Shown here: positions 40,148 through 50,355 of the stretch, piece after piece | How the letters are laid out: the number at the start of each line of letters is the position of its first letter | Numbering within the stretch: position 1 is the first letter of the stretch | From: Nitrospirales bacterium | GTDB taxonomy: Bacteria; Nitrospirota; Nitrospiria; Nitrospirales; UBA8639 | Direction of reading: 5' to 3' | Length of the DNA stretch: 64,000 nt | NCBI GenBank assembly: GCA_029261295.1 | Contig: JAJDBP010000036.1 | Location: forward strand, 1 to 64,000 | Notes under the pieces: generated by a model | The model's input: only the letters and a program-made list of their open reading frames with translations | Database searches by the model: none | Told to the model about the DNA's origin: nothing | Made by a program: the position numbers and the translations under genes

Positions 40148-40207
40148 GATGGGAGAACCTAGAGGTGATATTGACCTAAATTGAAAGTTGTAAGATTTTT
40201 TAAGTCT

Positions 40208-40255
40208 TTACCTTCACCCTAGCCCTCTCCCTTAAAGGGAGAGGGAATTTGAGAC
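40208..40255 (+). repeat. Palindromic intergenic repeat, variant copy 3
   Basis: CCCTCTCCCTT (40223-40233) and AAGGGAGAGGG (40235-40245) form a perfect 11-bp stem, preceded by CTTCACCCTAG. Same family by sequence and location, 80 bp from copy 2. Widespread bacterial intergenic repeats have similar form. Confidence 0.7.
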
Positions 40256-40269
40256 GAGCTAATTTGGTG

Positions 40270-42870
40270 TTAGGTTTCGGGGGTGTCTTTGGCTTCTAGG
40301 GCAAACTTGCCGTCGATGACATCGCCGATGATGGTTTGGCCGTCTACGGCTTTGCCTTGGATGATTAATCTCGACAGTGGTGTTTCGATCACTTGTTGAA
40401 TAAGCCGCTTTAATGGTCTGGCGCCATAGACCGGATCATATCCGCGCGATGCGAGTTCTGAAATGGCTGCCGGCGTTAACTCCAAGGTCATTTGCCGATC
40501 CTCTAATCGGGCCCGCAATCGTCCTAGTTGGATCTCGACAATCGGTCCCAGTTCTTCTTGTGTCAGCGGATGGAAGACTACGACTTCATCGACTCGGTTG
40601 AGGAATTCAGGGCGGAAATGTTGTTGAATTTCCCTGAGGACTAAACTTCGCAGTCCTTCATAATCCATCTTCTGTTGTTGCGCTTCCAAAATTTCCTGAC
40701 TTCCCAGATTAGAGGTCATGATGAGGACGGTGTTTTTGAAGTCCACCGTTCGACCTTGGGATTCAGTCAATCTTCCATCATCAAGAACTTGAAGTAATAC
40801 ATTAAATACATCGTGATGGGCCTTTTCGACTTCGTCAAATAAGATCACCGAAAATGGTTTTCGCCTCACGGCTTCAGTCAATTGACCTCCTTCTTCATAA
40901 CCCACATAGCCTGGAGGGGCTCCTATTAAGCGCGCCACGGTGTGCTTTTCCATATATTCAGACATATCAATGCGAACAAGATTCGATTCATCATCAAAGA
41001 GGGTATGGGCCAAGGCGCGAGCTAATTCTGTCTTTCCCACCCCGGTTGGCCCTAAAAACAAGAAGGACCCAATCGGACGATTCGGATCTTTGATCCCGGA
41101 CCGGGCCCGTAACACCGCATCAGCCACGGCTCGGACGGCTTCGTCCTGACCAATCACCCGTTTGTGCAAATGTTCATCCAGATGGAGAAGTTTCTCTACC
41201 TCACCTTGCATTAACCGGTTCATGGGGATGCCCGTCCACCGACTGACCACCTCCGCAATATCTTCTTCATCCACTTCTTCTTTTAAGAGACGGTTTTCCT
41301 GGTTGTCACCGGTCAGGCGCTCTTCCTCTCCACGCATTTCCTTTTCCAAGCGAGGTAATGAGCCATATCGCAATTCAGCCACCTTATTTAAATCATAATT
41401 TCGTTCGGCTTGTTCAATATCTTGCTTCACGCCTTCCATCGCCTGCCGCAATTCTTGCAGTTTCCCCACAGAAGATTTTTCAATATCCCACTGTGTTTGC
41501 AGTTCGGCGAGGGTCTCTTGTTTGCTAGTTAACTCCTGCTCTAAGTTGGCCAACCGTGTTTGGCTTCCTGTATCCGTTTCTTTTTTTAAAGCTTCCCTTT
41601 CAATTTCTAATTGCAAGACTTTGCGAGAAATCTCATCCATTTCTGCAGGCATACTATCGATTTCCGTCCGCAAACGCGCAGCCGATTCATCGATCAAATC
41701 AATGGCTTTATCCGGCAAAAACCGATCGCCAATATACCGATGCGATAAACGCGCCGCTGCTACCAGTGCCGAATCTTTAATACGAACGCCATGATGCACT
41801 TCGTAGCGTTCCCTGAGGCCACGTAGGATAGAAATAGTATCTTCAACCGATGGTTGATCAACCACTACTGGTTGGAAGCGCCGCTCTAAGGCCGCATCTT
41901 TTTCAATATGTTTTCGGTATTCATCGAGAGTAGTCGCCCCAATTAAATGCAGGTCCCCACGGGCTAACATAGGCTTCAAAAGATTGGCGGCATCCATGGC
42001 CCCTTCTGCGGCCCCCGCCCCTACCACCGTGTGCAATTCATCGATGAATAACAGAATTTGTCCTTGAGATGATTGTACTTCTTTCAGCACGGCCTTTAAG
42101 CGTTCTTCAAATTCCCCTCGAAATTTTGCGCCGGCTACCAAGGCCCCCATATCCAGTACCACCAGTCGTTTTTGTTTGAGCCCTTCGGGAACATCACCTT
42201 TGATAATCCGTTGAGCTAATCCTTCGACAATGGCGGTTTTTCCCACTCCAGGTTCCCCAATGAGAACGGGATTATTTTTGGTTCGTCGTGACAATATTTG
42301 AATAACTCGACGAATTTCTTCATCCCGTCCAATGACCGGATCAAGCTTTCCCTGACTGGCCGCCCGTGTAAGATCACGGCCATATTTTTCCAATGATTGA
42401 TAGGTCCCTTCCGGATCTTGGCTTGTCACACGCTGATTCCCACGCACATGCTGAAGACCGGCTAACACCTTATCGCGTTTCAATCCTAGCGCTTTAAACA
42501 CGCCGCCTTCTTCTACCATGGCCAACAACACATGTTCCACACTCAGGAATTCGTCCCGAAGTTCTTTCATTTCTGTTTCTGCTTTATTCAGGACTTGTCC
42601 CAATCGTGGAGTCAGATGCACCTGCCCTGGGGCTGAACCACTGACTTGTACTTGGGGAATTTTTTGGAGTGTGTGTTCGACAGCTTTACTGACAGCCTGA
42701 GGCGAGACCCCGGCTTGTTCAAGAATAGGTGTGGTCGAACCGTCAGCTTGCTCCAGAAGGGCGACTAACAAATGTTCGACGTCTATGCCTTGATGATTTC
42801 GACGCATCGCTAAACCCGACGCCGCCTGCAAGGCTTCTTGTAATTTGATCGTCATTTCATTGGGATTCAT
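40270..42870 (-). CDS. clpB: ClpB protein-disaggregating chaperone
   Basis: A hexameric AAA+ machine of 866 residues that rescues aggregated proteins with DnaK. The order is a Clp N domain, first AAA (Walker A GEPGVGKT), a coiled-coil middle domain (about 400-520; the hallmark separating ClpB from ClpA/C), second AAA (GPTGVGKTE), and a C-terminal domain. The start at ATG 42870 follows GGAAGAGG and is preferred to the upstream frame at 42912. Length is typical. A palindrome at 42914 could regulate it. Confidence 0.97.
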   Translation of the reverse strand: MNPNEMTIKLQEALQAASGLAMRRNHQGIDVEHLLVALLEQADGSTTPILEQAGVSPQAVSKAVEHTLQKIPQVQVSGSAPGQVHLTPRLGQVLNKAETEMKELRDEFLSVEHVLLAMVEEGGVFKALGLKRDKVLAGLQHVRGNQRVTSQDPEGTYQSLEKYGRDLTRAASQGKLDPVIGRDEEIRRVIQILSRRTKNNPVLIGEPGVGKTAIVEGLAQRIIKGDVPEGLKQKRLVVLDMGALVAGAKFRGEFEERLKAVLKEVQSSQGQILLFIDELHTVVGAGAAEGAMDAANLLKPMLARGDLHLIGATTLDEYRKHIEKDAALERRFQPVVVDQPSVEDTISILRGLRERYEVHHGVRIKDSALVAAARLSHRYIGDRFLPDKAIDLIDESAARLRTEIDSMPAEMDEISRKVLQLEIEREALKKETDTGSQTRLANLEQELTSKQETLAELQTQWDIEKSSVGKLQELRQAMEGVKQDIEQAERNYDLNKVAELRYGSLPRLEKEMRGEEERLTGDNQENRLLKEEVDEEDIAEVVSRWTGIPMNRLMQGEVEKLLHLDEHLHKRVIGQDEAVRAVADAVLRARSGIKDPNRPIGSFLFLGPTGVGKTELARALAHTLFDDESNLVRIDMSEYMEKHTVARLIGAPPGYVGYEEGGQLTEAVRRKPFSVILFDEVEKAHHDVFNVLLQVLDDGRLTESQGRTVDFKNTVLIMTSNLGSQEILEAQQQKMDYEGLRSLVLREIQQHFRPEFLNRVDEVVVFHPLTQEELGPIVEIQLGRLRARLEDRQMTLELTPAAISELASRGYDPVYGARPLKRLIQQVIETPLSRLIIQGKAVDGQTIIGDVIDGKFALEAKDTPET

Positions 42871-42913
42871 CAGGACACCTCTTCCTTTGATTTTTCTTCC
42901 TTCAACCGACAAC

Positions 42914-42935
42914 AGTCATGATTAAGACCATGACT
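42914..42935. promoter_or_regulatory. Inverted repeat upstream of clpB
   Basis: AGTCATG (42914-42920) and CATGACT (42929-42935) are perfect 7-bp arms around an 8-base spacer. It lies 44 bp before the clpB start. It does not match the CIRCE element (longer arms, 9-base spacer with a different core). Operator or transcript hairpin. Confidence 0.4.
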
Positions 42936-43041
42936 CTATCGTTTTCTGTGTCTTCGTTTCTTCCTATAGAGATAATCATTTCTCTTAGGAATTCAAGGCC
43001 GCATGACGATTTTTCTAAAAAAAGAGAGGGATGACTACGGG

Positions 43042-44694
43042 TTAATCAGCGGGCATGACGGTAACGATTTCTTGATATAGACGATGAACGGCTTCGGTGT
43101 GCTGACGATAATCCACGAGTAACCCTTCAGCGGTCTGTTTGCTGGTGTCCCCTTTCGGATACCCCATTCTTATGGCACATTTGGCAATTTCATCGGTTTT
43201 GGATGGCAGGAGATGGGTCTGCAGTTCATGCACCATTTGAATTTTATTTTCAAGATTTCGTAAGAAAATATATGATGTCTTGAGTTGATGGACAGCCCCG
43301 ACTTTTAACTTTCCGACTCTCATTAATTTGACCAGACTTTTTAATGTTTGGCGATCACGAATCGCAGGATATCGATACCCCCACCGCAATTGCAGTCCTT
43401 GGACAATAAATTCAATTTCTCGAATGCCCCCCCTGCCCAACTTCACATTTCGCTCGAGTTCTCCACGGCGCGTTAACTTGATGACCATTTGCCTTCGCAG
43501 TTCATGAATCGCCTCAAACACTTGGGGAGCCATCTCTCTTGTCCCATAGACAAACTTCCCCATTTTCTTGAGCAGCGATTGTCCAATCCGAAGATCTCCA
43601 GCAATGGGTTTGGCTTTCAAAAACGCCAGTCGCTCCCACGTCCGACCCCGTGTTTGATAATACTGGCAGGCATCTTCTACCGAACAGGCTAATGGCCCAA
43701 CCTCACCTTCAGGACGCAACCGCATATCCACTCGGAATAAGGCGCCTTCCGAGGTGGAGACGGACAACACATTGGTGAGCTCTCTCGCTAACCCATGAAA
43801 ATAATCAGCATCAAGGACGGGCTGTCGTTTGGTGTTTCCCCTGGCACTTTCTTTTTCCGCTTGAAAGACATAAATAAGATCGACATCCGAACTATAATTG
43901 AGTTCCCATCCCCCCAGTTTCCCCATCGCCAACACCGAAAAGCCGACACGGGTTTTTGCCTTGTTTACTGATGCAGTCCGAACATTTCCATTTTGGCCTA
44001 GGAGGTGTTGCTCAACCAATTCATACGCTGACTGAATCACCACAGCTGCTAAATCGGAAAGGACGGTATACGTTTCAATCGGCGTAGCAATACCAAGGAG
44101 GTCACGAATCCCTAGGCGAAGCATTTCTCGTCGTTTCAATCGCCTCAAGGCCTCACATTTGGCGTCATATGTTTTTACTCCCGCTAACATGGCCTCACCT
44201 AGGTTTAATAACTTCGATTTGGTTCGTCGCTGAACGAGGACACGATCATCTTCAATCCAATACACCAATAACGGATCGCGAATCAGCGTCTGCGCCATGG
44301 CCTGACTGTTTCCAAACACCGTCCCCAACACCTCGAGAACGTGCGGCATTTGTTGCAAATATTGGAATAATTGGAGGCGATGAATGCCGGAATCTACATA
44401 GCGTTCCCATTCATTTAACGCCTGATCTGGATCCGCCGTGTGTGATAACCCGGAAAGCAGCCCTGGCAGAAAACTCGCTAGGGTTTTCCTTGTATGCGGA
44501 TCTCCGGCCATAGCTTGTAAATTTTGGTCGGCTCGTTTCCAATCTTGAAGCCCAAACGATTGAAGTAACCGAGCCACTTCAGAGGAAGCGAGATTGCTGG
44601 CCAACAGAATAGGGGTAGGATCAGGAAGAGGAGAAGAAAATTCTCGTTTCCTGAGCACTGTTTTTTGGGAGGTAGGTTTAGTAGATGATTTCAT
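43042..44694 (-). CDS. GlnE-type protein, N-terminal-half (deadenylylase-like)
   Basis: A 550-residue protein equal to about one half of the usual 900-1000-residue GlnE. It has the nucleotidyltransferase core GKLGGWELNYSSDVDLIYVF near 250-276 with an intact D-x-D pair, VDMRLRPEGEVGPL, and the helical end with ERNVKLGRGGIREIEFIVQGLQL. The sequence around YYQTRGRTWERLAFLKAKPIAG resembles the N-terminal (adenylyl-removing) half of E. coli GlnE, as I recall it. It is divergent from the other half (44765), with a 70-bp spacer. It likely controls adenylylation of the GlnA encoded nearby, but the two activities are not proven. Confidence 0.85.
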   Translation of the reverse strand: MKSSTKPTSQKTVLRKREFSSPLPDPTPILLASNLASSEVARLLQSFGLQDWKRADQNLQAMAGDPHTRKTLASFLPGLLSGLSHTADPDQALNEWERYVDSGIHRLQLFQYLQQMPHVLEVLGTVFGNSQAMAQTLIRDPLLVYWIEDDRVLVQRRTKSKLLNLGEAMLAGVKTYDAKCEALRRLKRREMLRLGIRDLLGIATPIETYTVLSDLAAVVIQSAYELVEQHLLGQNGNVRTASVNKAKTRVGFSVLAMGKLGGWELNYSSDVDLIYVFQAEKESARGNTKRQPVLDADYFHGLARELTNVLSVSTSEGALFRVDMRLRPEGEVGPLACSVEDACQYYQTRGRTWERLAFLKAKPIAGDLRIGQSLLKKMGKFVYGTREMAPQVFEAIHELRRQMVIKLTRRGELERNVKLGRGGIREIEFIVQGLQLRWGYRYPAIRDRQTLKSLVKLMRVGKLKVGAVHQLKTSYIFLRNLENKIQMVHELQTHLLPSKTDEIAKCAIRMGYPKGDTSKQTAEGLLVDYRQHTEAVHRLYQEIVTVMPAD

Positions 44695-44764
44695 GAAGAC
44701 AGAAAATTATACGAGACCCAGCCAGGCCTTACAATGCAAGAAGTTTTCAGTATACTGCAATATT

Positions 44765-47023
44765 ATGGATTCTTCTGCTTTGCTCGAACAGGTTCAACAA
44801 CGCGCTCCCCATCTGGCTCCCACGTTGGTGCAAGATTTCTTCTCACAGATGGATCCCGACTACTTTGAGCAATCCCCTCTCGAAACCATTCTTGAACATC
44901 TTGAGCTCACCGCCCAACTCACCTTCGAACAGCCTTGTTCGGTCGCGATCAACACCCTTTCATCAAAACAATATCAAATTCATATCGTCGCGTATGATTA
45001 TTTTTCAGAATTTGCTACGTTTTGTGGAGTCTTAGCCTCCTTCGGACTCGACATTCGAGAAGCGGCCATCTTCACTTCCCGAGAAATTGATTCTCCATCT
45101 AAATCCAATACGACCGCATTCAAAAAACAGAACCCGTGGAAACACCTTTCTCCTAAACGTCCCACTAGTAAATTTTCTCGAAAGTTCGTGGTCGATGTGT
45201 TTCGCGTTCAAGCCTTGAAAGGCTTTTCATTCGATGCCTCCGCCCAGCAGGAATTCAAGAACAAACTGACCTCATTACTTCGATTACTCCAGAAAAATCA
45301 CCTACGGCAGGCACGGCGGCTCGTCAATCGTGGTCTCATTGAAAATCTAAGTCACACACACAATAAGACTAGCGAGCTCGTGCATCCGGTTCATATCACG
45401 TTTTCCAATCCCGCCTCTTCGCCAGATACGGTGTTAGATATCCGGTCAACCGATACTCCAGCATTTCTTTATGCCTTTGCTAATGCCTTGGCCATGCGCG
45501 GCATTTATCTCGTCAAAGCCAAGATCGAAGTCAAAGGGCACCAAGTCTTCAATCGTCTCTATGTCCGTGGCCGTCAGGGTGGCAAACTTCAAAGCCAAGC
45601 GGAGCAGCAAGAGCTACGGACAGCCGCGGCCCTCTTGAAAGAGTTTACCTATTATCTCAGTTGGGCCCCCGACCCTGGAAAAGCGCTCGATCACTTTGAT
45701 CAATTCTTGGATCAACTCCTAGAAGAACCTCAAAAAACATCCACATTGAGTACTTTAGGGAAAGCTTCAACATTAGAGCATCTCGCGCAATTGTTCGGCA
45801 GCAGTGATTATATCTGGGAGGATCTCCTACGACGACAGCATGACAATCTGTTGCCTATGATGCGTCAATTCAAAAAGGGCCCGTTGGTGAGGTCCAAGGC
45901 CGTTTTAGAAAAAGCCTTAACAGCACGGTTGCTAGAGGCCAAGTCGATCTCCAAGAAAAAACAAGAACTCAATCGATTCAAGGACGAAGAACTCTTTCGG
46001 ATAGACATGCGGCATCTCCTCGAAACCAGTTCGCTTCCCGACTTCTCCAAGGCCTTAACCAATTTAGCTGATGTTATTTTAGGACAAGCGCTCGAACAAT
46101 CCTATCAAGTTATCCGGCCCAAAGGCTCAAAGGCCAACGAAGGGTCCATGGCTATTTTTGGATTAGGGAAATTGGGAGGAGGAGAGTTGGGGTATGCCTC
46201 AGACATTGAAATACTCTTTGTCTATGCGAACGCGAAACCATCCAGCTCACGACAACCATCCAAAGTTTCCACCGATTTCTACGAACGATGGTCACAGGAA
46301 TTTCTCCAATGGATCGAAGCCAAGCAAGAAGGCATTTTCCATATTGATACTCGCCTTCGGCCAAATGGCGACAAGGGAACCTTGGCGAATTCGTTAGGCG
46401 AGATTCAGCAATATTATAGTGCCGAAGGCCGATCGGCGCCCTTTGAACGACAAGCCTTCATCAAGCTCCGGTTCGTCGCTGGCAATCCTGCCTTAGGTAA
46501 AGCGGTTGACACTCACCAGAAAATCTTTGTGTATGGAGAAGAGCCATGGGATCTTCAAGCGGCACTCCATCTTCGACAGCGCCAAATGACTGAACTCGTG
46601 ACACCAGGCACCACTCATGTGAAGTATGGTCCTGGGGGCTTGCTGGATGTGGAATATCTGGTGCAATACCTTCAGCTCCTGCATGGACATCATGATCCAT
46701 CCATTCGCACGCCCAACACCTTAGAAGCCATTGAACAACTCTGCCATGTCTCTTTTCTTTCTCTTTCAGAAAGAGAAGCCTTGCGTGAAGATTATCTCTT
46801 TTTGCGACAATTAATCGATGGCTTGCGCATTGTCAGAGGAAATGCCAAAGACTTGGTCCTCCCGCCTTCCGGTTCAGATGAAATGGTATTTTTAGCACGA
46901 CGTTTAGGAATGGGGTCTACGGACTGGCAGAAAAGTGCGAAAACTTTCGAACACACCACGCTTGAGCGAATGGCAAAAATTCACGAGCGCTTCCTGAAGC
47001 ATTTTTCAAAAAACACTGCCTGA
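44765..47023 (+). CDS. GlnE-type protein, C-terminal-half (adenylylase-like), with N-terminal ACT-like region
   Basis: A 752-residue protein. The first 330 residues (HIVAYDYFSEFATFCGVLAS..., then DVFRVQAL and LYAFANALAMRGIYLVKAKI near 230-270) look like two ACT-like small-molecule-sensing segments, as in GlnD and related regulators. The NTase core is GKLGGGELGYASDIEILFVY near 461-487, with the second metal-binding aspartate changed to Glu (SDIE). Later come DTRLRPNGDKGTL and PGGLLDVEYLVQYLQL. This half resembles the C-terminal (adenylylating) half of GlnE. ATG 44765 is preferred; an upstream frame begins inside the divergent gene. Convergent with glnA, separated by hairpins. Confidence 0.8.
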   Translation: MDSSALLEQVQQRAPHLAPTLVQDFFSQMDPDYFEQSPLETILEHLELTAQLTFEQPCSVAINTLSSKQYQIHIVAYDYFSEFATFCGVLASFGLDIREAAIFTSREIDSPSKSNTTAFKKQNPWKHLSPKRPTSKFSRKFVVDVFRVQALKGFSFDASAQQEFKNKLTSLLRLLQKNHLRQARRLVNRGLIENLSHTHNKTSELVHPVHITFSNPASSPDTVLDIRSTDTPAFLYAFANALAMRGIYLVKAKIEVKGHQVFNRLYVRGRQGGKLQSQAEQQELRTAAALLKEFTYYLSWAPDPGKALDHFDQFLDQLLEEPQKTSTLSTLGKASTLEHLAQLFGSSDYIWEDLLRRQHDNLLPMMRQFKKGPLVRSKAVLEKALTARLLEAKSISKKKQELNRFKDEELFRIDMRHLLETSSLPDFSKALTNLADVILGQALEQSYQVIRPKGSKANEGSMAIFGLGKLGGGELGYASDIEILFVYANAKPSSSRQPSKVSTDFYERWSQEFLQWIEAKQEGIFHIDTRLRPNGDKGTLANSLGEIQQYYSAEGRSAPFERQAFIKLRFVAGNPALGKAVDTHQKIFVYGEEPWDLQAALHLRQRQMTELVTPGTTHVKYGPGGLLDVEYLVQYLQLLHGHHDPSIRTPNTLEAIEQLCHVSFLSLSEREALREDYLFLRQLIDGLRIVRGNAKDLVLPPSGSDEMVFLARRLGMGSTDWQKSAKTFEHTTLERMAKIHERFLKHFSKNTA

Positions 47024-47046
47024 GACGATTGATATCGCCTCAGGCA
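47017..47046. terminator. Hairpin at the convergent end of the GlnE-type gene
   Basis: TGCCTGAG (47017-47024) pairs with CTCAGGCA (47039-47046), and an inner CGAT/ATCG extends the stem after one mismatch. The stop codon lies inside the first arm. No T run follows, so termination may be partial. Confidence 0.5.
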
Positions 47047-47051
47047 TGATG

Positions 47052-47078
47052 AAGAGTTTCAATTTCTTAGAAACTCTT
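47052..47078. terminator. Hairpin at the convergent end of glnA
   Basis: AAGAGTTTC (47052-47060) and GAAACTCTT (47070-47078) form a perfect 9-bp stem. It overlaps the glnA stop by two bases and could stop transcription from either side. Confidence 0.5.
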
Positions 47079-48486
47079 ACACGTCGTAATACATGAAGAA
47101 TTCATGGGGATGTGGTCGGAGACGCATCGGATCCACTTCGTTATCCCGTTTATAGGAAATCCAAGCCTCAACTAAGTCTTCAGTAAACACTCCCCCTTTA
47201 AGGAGGAATTCATAGTCATTGGCCAAGTTGTCTAAGGCTTCATCCAAACTCGACGGCAAAGTTTGGATATTCCCTAATTCTTCTGGTTCCAGATCATACA
47301 GATTTTTGTCCATGGCTTCGCCTGGATCGATTTTATTTTGGATACCATCCAACCCGGCCATCAACATGGCGCTGAAAGCCAAATACATATTGCAGGATGG
47401 ATCAGGGAATCGCACTTCAATTCGTTTGGCTTTCGGACTGGGTGAATACATCGGAATCCGAATAGCCGCCGATCGGTTACGGCTAGAATACGCGAGCATC
47501 ACCGGGGCTTCGAATCCTGGCACCAGCCGCTTATACGAATTGGTTGTGGGATTCGTTAAGGCTGCCAAAGCTGGTCCATGCTTGATAATCCCACCAATGT
47601 AATAGAGACATTGTTGCGACACACCAGCATAATCTTTGCCAGCAAATGATGGCTTTCCACCTTTCCAAATACTTTGATGCGTGTGCATCCCTGTGCCATT
47701 GTCGCCAAAGACGGGCTTCGGCATAAATGTGGCCGTTTTTCCATGACGACGTGCGACATTGCGAACAATGTATTTATACATCATCATTTGATCAGCCATT
47801 TTGACCAACGTATCAAAACGCAGATCAATTTCTGCCTGACCAGCGGTGGCCACTTCATGATGATGTTTTTCAACACGAATGCCCGCTTTTTCCATTTCAC
47901 GGCACATTTCGGAGCGAATATCTTGTTGGGAATCAACTGGAGCCACTGGAAAGTAGCCTTCCTTGTGGCGAGGACGAGAACCTAAGTTTTCGCCATCTTT
48001 TCCGGAATTCCAAATACCTTCTTCCGAATCCACAAAGTAATACCCAGAGTGACTATTTTGATCAAAGCTCACGTGATCAAAAATGAAGAATTCTGCCTCT
48101 GGCCCCCAATAGGACGTATCACCAATTTTAGTACTCTTCAGATATTGTTCGGCTCGCATGGCCACACCGCGAGGGTCACGTTCATAGATGGTGCGAGTAA
48201 TGGGATCTTCCACATTACCGATCATGCTCAATGTCGGAATCTCCGTGAATGGATCCATCCGAGCCGAATTGGGATCTGGCACTAATAACATGTCACTGTT
48301 TTGAATGGCCTTCCACCCACGGATGGACGATCCATCAAACCCTGAACCTTCTTTAAATAAATCCAAAGATAATTCGGAAGTAGGAATGGAAAAATGCTGC
48401 CAGGTTCCAACCAAATCAATAAATTTGATATCGACCATTTCGACCTTATTCTTCTTGGCAAAATCCAACACTTCTTTAGGGGTCAT
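47077..48486 (-). CDS. glnA: Glutamine synthetase, type I
   Basis: Makes glutamine from glutamate, ammonia and ATP. The 469-residue protein has the family start, the FDGSSIRGW loop, metal and glutamate motifs ([21 protein letters not shown]), the [17 protein letters not shown] signature and the C-terminal adenylylation motif [10 protein letters not shown] with the target tyrosine. A tyrosine here predicts control by the GlnE-type proteins next to it. ATG 48486 follows AAGGAGGT, an excellent ribosome-binding site. Last of the minus-strand run porin-amtB-glnK-amtB-glnA. Confidence 0.98.
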   Translation of the reverse strand: MTPKEVLDFAKKNKVEMVDIKFIDLVGTWQHFSIPTSELSLDLFKEGSGFDGSSIRGWKAIQNSDMLLVPDPNSARMDPFTEIPTLSMIGNVEDPITRTIYERDPRGVAMRAEQYLKSTKIGDTSYWGPEAEFFIFDHVSFDQNSHSGYYFVDSEEGIWNSGKDGENLGSRPRHKEGYFPVAPVDSQQDIRSEMCREMEKAGIRVEKHHHEVATAGQAEIDLRFDTLVKMADQMMMYKYIVRNVARRHGKTATFMPKPVFGDNGTGMHTHQSIWKGGKPSFAGKDYAGVSQQCLYYIGGIIKHGPALAALTNPTTNSYKRLVPGFEAPVMLAYSSRNRSAAIRIPMYSPSPKAKRIEVRFPDPSCNMYLAFSAMLMAGLDGIQNKIDPGEAMDKNLYDLEPEELGNIQTLPSSLDEALDNLANDYEFLLKGGVFTEDLVEAWISYKRDNEVDPMRLRPHPHEFFMYYDV

Positions 48487-48569
48487 TCACCTACCTCCTT
48501 CTTAAGACATTCGTGTATAAAAACTAAACTCTTGTTCGCTACGCTTTGATACGAGAACTTCACACTTCT

Positions 48570-49877
48570 TTATGAATAGGCTCTTTCACTATGTTGGCTG
48601 AGATCCAACCCCATTTCTTCATCTTGAGGAGAGACTCGAAGCCCAATGGTGAGATCAATGATTTTCAAAATAATATACGTTCCAATCATCGCAAACGCTA
48701 AGGTTACCAAAGCCAGAAAGACTTGTATACCAAACAACTCAGCATTTCCAAAAAACAAGCCTGTCGCCCCAATTGACGCAAAAAGTCCTGTGGCTAAGAT
48801 TCCCATAAAACCTCCGACGCCATGTATTCCGACCACGTCTAAGGAGTCATCATATCCCAGCTTCATCTTCCACACCACCGCGACATAGCACATGGTTCCG
48901 GCAATTAACCCAATGACCATAGCCGACATGGGCCCAACAAATCCTGCAGCCGGAGTAATCGTGGCTAATCCGGCAATAATACCACTGGCAATACCCAGAA
49001 CGGTTGGCTTCCCTCTATGAACCCATTCCGCACACATCCAACTGAGTCCACCTGCCGCCGCCGCAATATGAGTGGCAATAAACGCGACCCCAGCTCCACC
49101 ATTGGCTCCTAAGGCGCTCCCTCCATTAAATCCAAACCACCCAAACCACAACAAACCCGTCCCTAACACCGTCATCGGTAAGTTATGAGGGGGCATGGCC
49201 TCTTTGGCAAAACCTTTACGAGGGCCTAACATCATCGCGCAAACCAGGGCGCCAAAACCCGAACTAATATGCACCACGGCGCCTCCGGCAAAATCTAGGG
49301 CACCCATTTGAGATAACCATCCACCTCCCCACACCCAATGCGCCAAAGGAGAATAAATACATAAGGACCACAAAACGGAAAATGCAAGTAATGCTTTAAA
49401 ATTCATACGTTCGGCTACGGCACCAGTAATCAGGGCCACCGTAATGGCGGCAAACATGAGCTGAAACACCATAAAGACTTGATGAGGAATTGTTGAAGCA
49501 TAGGTCGGACTCGGGTCAGCCCCAACGCCCTGTAACCCTATCCATTCTAGACTGCCAATCATGCCACCCACGTCAGGGCCAAATGCTAAACTATATCCAC
49601 AAATCACCCAGACTAAGGTAATCAAACACAGAATGACGGCCGTATGCATGATGGTGCCTAACACATTTTTACTACGAACAAGCCCGCCATAAAATAAGGC
49701 TAATCCTGGAAGCATCATGCACAAGACTAAAGCGGACGACATTAAAATCCATGCCGTGTCGCCTGTATCTACCTGAAGCGCTCCTCCGTCCTCTGCTAAA
49801 ACAAGAGACGACTCTCCCATTCCAACAACCATTGCCAATACTAGGCCTAGCTTTATGAGCGCGTTGGATATTTTCAT
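48570..49877 (-). CDS. amtB: Ammonium transporter, Amt/Rh family, copy 1
   Basis: A 435-residue membrane protein with 11 predicted helices and a signal-type N-terminus. The twin-histidine pore is present: the first histidine in FAGGAVVHISSG and the second in DVVGIHGVGGF. The start is ATG 49877, preceded closely by AAGGAGG. A GlnK gene follows on the other side, and PII-family proteins gate Amt channels. The two Amt proteins differ over much of their length, so they are old or diverged duplicates. Confidence 0.96.
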   Translation of the reverse strand: MKISNALIKLGLVLAMVVGMGESSLVLAEDGGALQVDTGDTAWILMSSALVLCMMLPGLALFYGGLVRSKNVLGTIMHTAVILCLITLVWVICGYSLAFGPDVGGMIGSLEWIGLQGVGADPSPTYASTIPHQVFMVFQLMFAAITVALITGAVAERMNFKALLAFSVLWSLCIYSPLAHWVWGGGWLSQMGALDFAGGAVVHISSGFGALVCAMMLGPRKGFAKEAMPPHNLPMTVLGTGLLWFGWFGFNGGSALGANGGAGVAFIATHIAAAAGGLSWMCAEWVHRGKPTVLGIASGIIAGLATITPAAGFVGPMSAMVIGLIAGTMCYVAVVWKMKLGYDDSLDVVGIHGVGGFMGILATGLFASIGATGLFFGNAELFGIQVFLALVTLAFAMIGTYIILKIIDLTIGLRVSPQDEEMGLDLSQHSERAYS

Positions 49878-49921
49878 TGTGCCTCCTTCAACCAAACCCG
49901 TGTTAGGAAAATGAATAATGA

Positions 49922-50281
<360 letters not shown>

Positions 50282-50355
50282 TTAAAGACACGAAAAGTCT
50301 TAATTGGTATTCATCAAGTGTAACGCTGGGCCAACAATATGTGAATGTGTCTCGC

